Part shown: positions 13,074 through 18,895 of the stretch, piece after piece
How positions within the stretch are numbered: position 1 is the first letter of the stretch
Layout: every line of letters begins with the position of its first letter
NCBI GenBank assembly: GCA_023459675.1
Contig: JAEWTC010000087.1
Coordinates: 1 to 18,895, forward strand
Direction of reading: 5' to 3'
DNA: 18,895 nt
Source: Bacillota bacterium
GTDB lineage: Bacteria > Bacillota > Clostridia > Christensenellales > Aristaeellaceae
Notes under the pieces: model-generated
What the model saw: the letters and a program-made list of their open reading frames with translations, nothing else
Databases searched by the model: none
What the model was told of the DNA's origin: nothing
Made by a program: the position numbers and the translations under genes

Positions 13074-14492
13074 ATGGACGCACGATTGGTTTCAGCCGCC
13101 GAAGCTTTGCTTCGGCGCGCTGGGTTTTTGGGCCCGAAGGCAACGGTTCTGGTCGCCCTCAGCGGCGGCGCAGATTCCGTTGCCCTTTTGCTGACCGCCT
13201 TAGAGCTGCGAAAAGCACACGGCCTTACCGTATGCGCGGCGCACGTGGAGCACGGGCTGCGGGGAGAAACCTCGCTTGCCGATGCGGCGTTTTGCAAAGC
13301 GCTGTGCGAAAGGCTTTCCGTGCCCTTTACGTGCGACCACGCGGCGCTTGCGGGCGGCATGGCCGCGCCGGGCGCGGAAGCCGCGGCGCGCGACGCGCGC
13401 TACGCACTGCTGCTGGCCCGCGCCAAGGAATGCGGCGCATCCGCGCTGCTGCTGGCACACCACCAGGACGATCAAGCCGAAACCGTGTTATTCCACCTGC
13501 TGCGCGGCAGCGGGGCCAGGGGCCTGGGCGGGATGCGCGAGCTGACCGTGCGCGAAGGCGTTACGCTGTGCAGGCCGTTCTTGGGCCTGTCCAAGCAAAC
13601 GCTGATCGACGCGCTGGAAGGGCAGCCCTATTGCACCGACGAAACCAACCGGGAACCCGTTTGCCTGCGCAACCGCCTGCGGCAAACGGTATTGCCGCTG
13701 CTCACCGCCGAAAACCCCGCCGCGATCCCCCACATCGCAAGGTCCGCCCGGCTTATACAGCTGGATGAGGACTGCCTGCAAAAGCAGGCCGCGCGGAAGC
13801 TACAAAAAGCGCTGATCAGCACGCCCCCGTTCTTCTGCCTGCGCAAAAACACGCTCAGGCGCGCGGACCCGGCGCTGCGGCTGCGCGTGCTGCGCGCCTT
13901 TACGGAGCTGGGTATGCGGGCCCTCGGCCAAACGCCGGACGAAGCGGCTCTCTCTGCGGACGATACGTTTACGATGCTTACCCTGCTGGACGCGCGGGAA
14001 AACGACGGGCTCAATCTGCCGGGCGCGCTGCGCGCCGTTTCCACCGAACGTTTTTTGCACCTCGTGCGCATGGAAGGCGGCAAACCGCTCCGCCCCGCGC
14101 CCCCGCTGCCCCCGCGGCCGCTGCCCGCGGCGGGCCAAGCCTTGACATTTGGCGCGATTACGCTTACCATGTTGCCGCATACGTCCGGCGCAATTCCCGA
14201 CGGCAAGCGCGCCGTAGTGCTGCCCCTGCGCCTTGCGCAGGCCGCGGTGGTGCGCTATCCCAAGCCGGGCGACCGCTTCCGCCCCTTCGGCGCGGCAGGC
14301 GCGAAGCCGCTGCGCCGCTACCTGACCGACCAGAAGCTGGACCCGCCCTTCCGCAGCGCGCTTCCGGTGGTTGCCGCGGGGCAGGAGATCCTCTGGGCCG
14401 TCGGCCTGGGCGCCGCGGAAAGCACCCGCGCGGGCGGCGAACCCTCCGTTTGGCTTTCCCTGCAGGGCGAACTGCCCTGGTTGAATATCTAA
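13074..14492 (+). CDS. tilS: tRNA(Ile)-lysidine synthetase
   Basis: TilS adds lysine to C34 of the CAU-anticodon tRNA-Ile using ATP, so that it reads AUA codons; it is normally essential. The 472-residue protein has the PP-loop ATP site SGGADS (30-35), AHVEHGLRG (56-64), AHHQDDQAET (128-137) and RGSGARGLGGM (144-154), with the TilS C-terminal tRNA-binding domain (VRYPKPGDRFRPFG onward) near the end. The ATG at 13074 gives the expected N-terminus but has no Shine-Dalgarno sequence. A longer frame from TTG 13038 overlaps the -35 box. hpt follows 18 bases downstream, a pairing common in Firmicutes. Confidence 0.96.
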   Translation: MDARLVSAAEALLRRAGFLGPKATVLVALSGGADSVALLLTALELRKAHGLTVCAAHVEHGLRGETSLADAAFCKALCERLSVPFTCDHAALAGGMAAPGAEAAARDARYALLLARAKECGASALLLAHHQDDQAETVLFHLLRGSGARGLGGMRELTVREGVTLCRPFLGLSKQTLIDALEGQPYCTDETNREPVCLRNRLRQTVLPLLTAENPAAIPHIARSARLIQLDEDCLQKQAARKLQKALISTPPFFCLRKNTLRRADPALRLRVLRAFTELGMRALGQTPDEAALSADDTFTMLTLLDARENDGLNLPGALRAVSTERFLHLVRMEGGKPLRPAPPLPPRPLPAAGQALTFGAITLTMLPHTSGAIPDGKRAVVLPLRLAQAAVVRYPKPGDRFRPFGAAGAKPLRRYLTDQKLDPPFRSALPVVAAGQEILWAVGLGAAESTRAGGEPSVWLSLQGELPWLNI

Positions 14493-14510
14493 GGTTAAAG
14501 GAGCATGCCC

Positions 14511-15062
14511 ATGAAACCTGATTGTACGCTGATGGCCGATCTTTCTGAGATTTTGATTTCCGAGGAGCAGATCAAAGCCGCCGTGCAACAGCTTGGCGCG
14601 CAGGTGACGAAGGATTATCAGGACAAGAACCCGCTGATGATCTGCATTCTGAAAGGCTCGACCATCTTTTTTACGGATCTGATCCGCGAGATCGATCTGC
14701 CGCTGGAGATTGACTTCATGGCGATTTCCAGCTACGGCGCCAACACCGTCAGCGGCGAGGTGAAGATGGTTAAGGACCTTGACCGCAGCATTGAAAACCG
14801 CAACGTGCTGATTGTGGAAGATATCGTGGACTCCGGAAAAACGCTTGCGTACCTCAAACGCGTTCTGGGCAACCGCGGCGCGGCGAGCATCCGCATCGTT
14901 TCGCTGTTGGACAAGCCTTCCCGCCGCGTGGTGCCCCTGCACGTGGATTATTCCGGTTTTGAGATCCCGGACGCGTTCGTGGTCGGCTACGGGCTGGATT
15001 TCAACGAGAAATACCGCAATTTGCCGGTCATCGGCGTACTGGACAAGCGCATTTATACGTGA
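14511..15062 (+). CDS. hpt: Hypoxanthine phosphoribosyltransferase
   Basis: This purine salvage enzyme makes IMP or GMP from hypoxanthine or guanine and PRPP. It is 183 residues, the usual size. The PRPP-binding motif VLIVEDIVDSGKT (99-111), the LKGS loop (48-51), the flexible-loop SSYG (73-76) and the C-terminal VVGYGLDFNEKYRNLP (157-172) are all present. ATG 14511 has AAGGAG seven bases before it; the in-frame ATG at 14505 is only one base from that site and is rejected. In many Firmicutes ftsH follows this pair; here a repeat element and the convergent arg operon follow instead. Confidence 0.97.
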   Translation: MKPDCTLMADLSEILISEEQIKAAVQQLGAQVTKDYQDKNPLMICILKGSTIFFTDLIREIDLPLEIDFMAISSYGANTVSGEVKMVKDLDRSIENRNVLIVEDIVDSGKTLAYLKRVLGNRGAASIRIVSLLDKPSRRVVPLHVDYSGFEIPDAFVVGYGLDFNEKYRNLPVIGVLDKRIYT

Positions 15063-15066
15063 GGTA

Positions 15067-15288
15067 ATGTGAAACTACGAATGAGGAATTAGGAATTAGG
15101 AATGAGGAATGGCGGACAGATTGCTCCGCAATCTTCATATGCTAATGATATAATAGAACAGGGCAACACCGAGATACTCTGAGTTGCCCCATTTTGTTTA
15201 AGGTAAAAGCAATCATTCGGTTGCGAACGCAACCGCACCGCCATTCCTCATTCAACATTCCTCATTCCTAATTACGCCGATGTCACAT
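15067..15288. mobile_element. MITE-like inverted-repeat element filling the hpt-argF gap
   Basis: Arms 15077-15115 and 15238-15276 are 39-base inverted repeats matching at 31 positions, with the inner 16 bases identical (GAATGAGGAATGGCGG and its complement). A further pair ATGTGA/TCACAT (15067-15072, 15283-15288) lies just outside. Each arm is built from variants of AGGAATT and AGGAATGAGGAAT, whose A/T richness contrasts with the GC-rich neighbours. Two smaller hairpins sit inside the arms (ATTGC-TCC-GCAAT 15120-15132; CGGTTGCG-AA-CGCAACCG 15218-15235). There is no coding frame. It looks like a non-autonomous element or a dispersed intergenic repeat. No clear target-site duplication was found. 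Confidence 0.7.
15146..15199 (+). terminator. Extended -10 box plus terminator-like hairpin inside the repeat element
   Basis: TGATATAAT (TATAAT at 15149-15154) is followed by GGGCAAC (15161-15167) pairing with GTTGCCC (15183-15189), an inner GAG/CTC pair, and the tail CATTTTGTTT. On the plus strand this is a Rho-independent terminator for the tilS-hpt transcript. With the -10 box it could also make a very short RNA of about 40 bases. No -35 box is clear, so the small-RNA reading is weak. Confidence 0.5.
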
Positions 15289-15289
15289 G

Positions 15290-16188
<899 letters not shown>

Positions 16189-16192
<4 letters not shown>

Positions 16193-17355
16193 GCTAAAAC
16201 CTCCTTGATGGCGGCGACGGCCGTTTGCAGTTCCTCCCACGAGATGGTCAGCGGCGGCAACAGGCGCAGCTTTTCCTTGGCGGTCAGGGTGACCACGCCG
16301 CGGTCGAGCAGGGTTTTCACCAACACCCGCGCGTCCTTCGTCGTTTGAATGCCCAGCATCAAGCCGTAGCCCGTAATCCTCTGTACGCTTTGACAGGCGG
16401 AAAGCTCCGCGCGGACATATTCGCCCTTTTTCACCACGTCCGAAAGCAACGCGTCGGTCAGCTGGTTTAGTACCGCCACGGCGCCGGCGGCGCACACGGG
16501 GTTGCCGCCGAAGGTGGAGGCGTGGGTGCCAGGGGTTAGGGTATGTTCCACTTTATCACCCAGCAGGCACGCGCCCATGGGCAGCCCGCCCGCCAGGCCC
16601 TTGGCCGTGGTGACGATATCCGGCGCGATGCCCAACTGCTGGTAGCCAAACAGCGTGCCCAGGCGCCCGTTGCCCGTCTGCACCTCGTCCACGATCAGTA
16701 AAACGTCGTTTGCTTCCGTCAGCGCGCGCGCGGCCTTTACATACTGCGCGTCCAGCGGTTCCACGCCGCCCTCGCCCTGCACGACCTCCAGCATCACCGC
16801 GCAAACGGGGTTTTCCTTGAGCGCTTTTTCCAGCGCGGCTGCATCGTTTGGCGGCACGTGCACGAAACCGCCGGGGAACGGCCCGAAGTGGTGATGGTAA
16901 TGGTCCTGCCCGGTGGCGGCGAGCGTTGCCAGCGTGCGGCCGTGGAAGCTGTCCAACAGGGTGACGATCACGGGCTTCACGTTTTCGCCGTGCTTATCCG
17001 CCGCGTATTTGCGGGCGGCCTTGATGGCGCACTCGTTGGCTTCCGCGCCGGAGTTGCCGAAGAAGACCTTCTTCATTCCCGTACGCTCGCACAGAAGCTT
17101 GGCAAGCTTCGCCTGCGGCTGCGTATAGTACAAATTGGACACGTGCGCAAGTTTTTGCGCCTGTTCGCACACGGCTTCCGTCCACGGCTTGTTTCCGTAG
17201 CCCAGCACGTTTACGGCGATGCCGCTGCCCATGTCGATATAGGTTTTCCCGGCGTCGTCGTACAAAAGCGCGCCTTCGCCCTTGACAAACGCCACGTCAA
17301 ACCGGGCGTAGGTGGGGGCGATGTATTGGTTTGCCAGCGATTGTATATTGCTCAT
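16189..17355 (-). CDS. argD: Acetylornithine aminotransferase
   Basis: A PLP-dependent class III aminotransferase converting N-acetylglutamate semialdehyde to N-acetylornithine with glutamate. It has 388 residues with NSGAEAN (101-107), SFHGRT (136-141), the PLP-binding DEVQTGNGR (223-231), the Schiff-base lysine K252 (TTAKGLAGGLPMG) and HASTFGGNP near 280-290. The start is ATG 17355, six bases after GAGGAG; the six-codon extension to 17373 has no ribosome site. The family can also act on succinyldiaminopimelate, but the operon supports the arginine role. A 66-base gap with a hairpin separates it from argB. Confidence 0.97.
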
Positions 17356-17380
17356 TGTTAACTCCTCAGGCAACCGGCGT

Positions 17381-17404
17381 TTCCGATCGCGTCTGCGATC
17401 GGAA
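17381..17404 (-). repeat. 10-bp perfect hairpin between argB and argD
   Basis: TTCCGATCGC (17381-17390) and GCGATCGGAA (17395-17404) pair perfectly around a 4-base loop. On the minus strand there is no T tail, so it is not a classic terminator. It ends 13 bases before the argD ribosome site and may act in mRNA processing or differential stability within the operon. Confidence 0.5.
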
Positions 17405-17421
17405 CGGAGGCCGCCGCATTT

Positions 17422-18279
17422 TTAGCCCTGCGTGAACATGGTGCCGACGCCCTCGTCGGTCAGGCATTCGATCAGGATCGCGTGCTTGACGCGCCCGTCG
17501 ATGATGAACACCTTTTTCACACCGCGTCGGATGGCCTCGATGCAGCACTCGACTTTGGGAATCATGCCGCCCGAGATCACCCCCTCGCGGATCAGGGCGG
17601 GCGCTTCGCCCGCGCGCACGACGCTGATCAGCGAGCCGTCGTCCTTGGGGTCGCGCAGCACGCCGCGGATATCGGTCATGTTGATCATGCTTTCGGCATG
17701 CAGCGCCGCGGCAATGCGCGCGGCGGCCGTATCGGCGTTGATGTTGTAGGTGTTGCCCTCGTCGTCGCAGCCAACAGTGGAAATGACGGGGATATAGCCC
17801 TTCTCCAGCACGTCCAAAATCGGCTGTACGTTCACAGCGGTGATCTCCCCCACGTAGCCGTGGATTTCATCCTTGCGTTTGGCGGTGATCATGTGCCCGT
17901 CCATGCCGCACAGCCCGATGGCCTTGCCGCCGATGGATTGCAGGTAGGACACCAGGTTTTTGCCCACCTTGCCCGCGAGCACCATCTGCACCACGTCCGC
18001 GGTTTCCTTGTCGGTCACGCGCAGGCCGTCGATAAACTCGCTCTTCTTGCCCAGTCTATTCAGCAAATCGGTGATCTCCGGGCCGCCGCCGTGCACCAGC
18101 ACCACGCGGATGCCTACCAGCTGCAAAAGCCGCAGATCGCCCATCACGGCGCGTTCCAGTTCTTTGGACTGCATGGCGTTGCCGCCGTATTTGATGACGA
18201 CGATTTTTCCGTTGTATTCCTGAATATAGGGAAGCGCCTGAATGAGCACTTCCGCGCGTTCGCTGATGGTCATCGGCAT
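17422..18279 (-). CDS. argB: Acetylglutamate kinase
   Basis: It phosphorylates N-acetylglutamate with ATP, the usual control step of arginine synthesis. The amino acid kinase fold is clear over 285 residues: VIKYGGNAM (28-36, K30), VHGGGP (62-67), GLCGMDG (122-128), NINADTAA (179-186) and GGMIPK (237-242, K242). The N-terminal helix before KYGG (about residues 4-22) and the C-terminal KHAILIECLTDEGVGT (265-280) match the features of arginine-sensitive hexameric enzymes; E. coli-type insensitive enzymes lack the helix. Feedback inhibition by arginine is therefore likely. The start is ATG 18279, seven bases after AAGGAG; ATG 18273 is the alternative. It follows argJ by 17 bases. Confidence 0.97.
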   Translation of the reverse strand: MPMTISERAEVLIQALPYIQEYNGKIVVIKYGGNAMQSKELERAVMGDLRLLQLVGIRVVLVHGGGPEITDLLNRLGKKSEFIDGLRVTDKETADVVQMVLAGKVGKNLVSYLQSIGGKAIGLCGMDGHMITAKRKDEIHGYVGEITAVNVQPILDVLEKGYIPVISTVGCDDEGNTYNINADTAAARIAAALHAESMINMTDIRGVLRDPKDDGSLISVVRAGEAPALIREGVISGGMIPKVECCIEAIRRGVKKVFIIDGRVKHAILIECLTDEGVGTMFTQG

Positions 18280-18296
18280 GGTTTCACTCCTTGCAA

Positions 18297-18895
18297 TCAG
18301 GTGCGGTAGTCGCCGTTGATGCGCACGTAATCGTAGGTCAGGTCGCAGCCCCAGGCGGTCGCCGCCGCGGTTCCGTCCATGCACTGCACCAGAATATCGA
18401 TCTCGTCCTCCCGCAGGATATCGGAGGCCGCCGCCTCGTCAAAGGGAATGCTGCGGCCGGCCTTGCAGACCGAAAGCAGCCCCGCGGCGCTGCGGAACTG
18501 AATATCCACGCGCTCCACGTCCACCTGCGCGCCGGAATAGCCGATGGCGCAGAGCACCCGGCCCCAGTTGGCGTCCGCGCCGAAGAACGCGGATTTGACC
18601 AGCGACGAGCAGATGACCGCCTTGGCCGCCGCCTTGGCGTTTTGCACGTCCTTAGCGCCGGTTACGGTGCAGGTGATCAGCTTGGTTGCACCTTCGCCGT
18701 CCTTGGCCATCATGCGGCACAGCTTTTCGCACACGGCCTGCAAGGCTTCCTGAAACTGCGGCAGGTCCGCGTCGCTTGGCTCATTGCCGGCCATGCCGTT
18801 GGCAAGCACGGTGATCATGTCGTTGGTGGAGGTATCGCCGTCCACGGAAAGCATGTTGAACGTATCCTGCACCACGGCGGAGAGCGCCGTTTGCA
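18297..18895 (-). CDS. argJ: Glutamate N-acetyltransferase / ornithine acetyltransferase, C-terminal part
   Basis: ArgJ moves the acetyl group from N-acetylornithine to glutamate, closing the acetyl cycle of arginine synthesis. About 199 residues are visible. The gene enters from the right edge of the window, so the N-terminal half and the Thr self-cleavage site are not seen. The stretch TFNMLSVDGDTSTND directly follows the edge, and the protein ends CDLTYDYVRINGDYRT, as the family does. GADANWGRVLCAIGYSGA is also typical. The frame is open to the last base, and the apparent GTG start at 18875 is internal. ArgC would be expected upstream, outside the window. Confidence 0.96.
   Translation of the reverse strand, partial: QTALSAVVQDTFNMLSVDGDTSTNDMITVLANGMAGNEPSDADLPQFQEALQAVCEKLCRMMAKDGEGATKLITCTVTGAKDVQNAKAAAKAVICSSLVKSAFFGADANWGRVLCAIGYSGAQVDVERVDIQFRSAAGLLSVCKAGRSIPFDEAAASDILREDEIDILVQCMDGTAAATAWGCDLTYDYVRINGDYRT

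Noticed and set aside
15077..15115. Short direct repeats as a CRISPR array
   Set aside because: Units of 7 to 14 bases are adjacent with no unique spacers, and the block is one arm of an inverted repeat.
16193..16495. 101-residue N-terminal extension of argF
   Set aside because: It lies inside argD in another frame, is Arg/Gly-rich and unlike ornithine carbamoyltransferase. GTG 16192 with a perfect ribosome site explains the start.

Overview
The window looks like a stretch of a GC-rich Gram-positive chromosome, probably a Clostridia-type Firmicute (Oscillospirales or Christensenellales would fit). The reasons are strong AGGAGG-like ribosome sites before nearly every gene, frequent GTG and TTG starts, a tilS-hpt pair, an argJ-argB-argD-argF order, a NatA/NatB-type ABC exporter and an Mbeg1-like (DUF2974) hydrolase. 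The genus cannot be read from the sequence. No phage, CRISPR array, rRNA or tRNA gene is visible. The content is mostly core metabolism with small regulatory and envelope modules in between.

Left part (1-3650): a GNAT acetyltransferase gene broken by a one-base frameshift, then, on the minus strand, a LacI-family regulator and enolase. Perfect hairpins of 14 to 18 bp separate the units. Middle (3650-8541): a minus-strand two-gene ABC-2 exporter with its own promoter, which contains dyad symmetry, followed by a translationally coupled pair of a GT4 glycosyltransferase and a flippase-like membrane protein, likely acting on a glycolipid. The glycosyltransferase promoter lies back to back with the promoter of a plus-strand Mbeg1-like hydrolase (8587-9687). 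That gene meets a metal-dependent amidohydrolase tail to tail with one base between them.

Centre right (10559-13032): a plus-strand envelope-stress-like module of an ECF sigma factor, a two-membrane-segment DUF4349 protein that is the likely anti-sigma factor, and a secreted SIMPL-domain protein. Two sites with the same sequence, GGAAC-N16/17-CGTCTA, lie before the sigma gene and before the DUF4349 gene. They look like targets of this sigma factor itself, and this is the most interesting regulatory signal in the window. tilS (possibly leaderless) and hpt follow.

Right part (15067-18895): a roughly 220-bp MITE-like inverted-repeat element fills the whole gap between the convergent hpt and argF genes and carries an extended -10 box and a terminator-like hairpin. 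Beyond it lies a minus-strand arginine operon read as argJ (cut by the window edge), argB, argD, argF. It converts glutamate-derived acetylated intermediates to ornithine and then citrulline. Most start sites given here were chosen by ribosome-site spacing and promoter position rather than by longest open frame.
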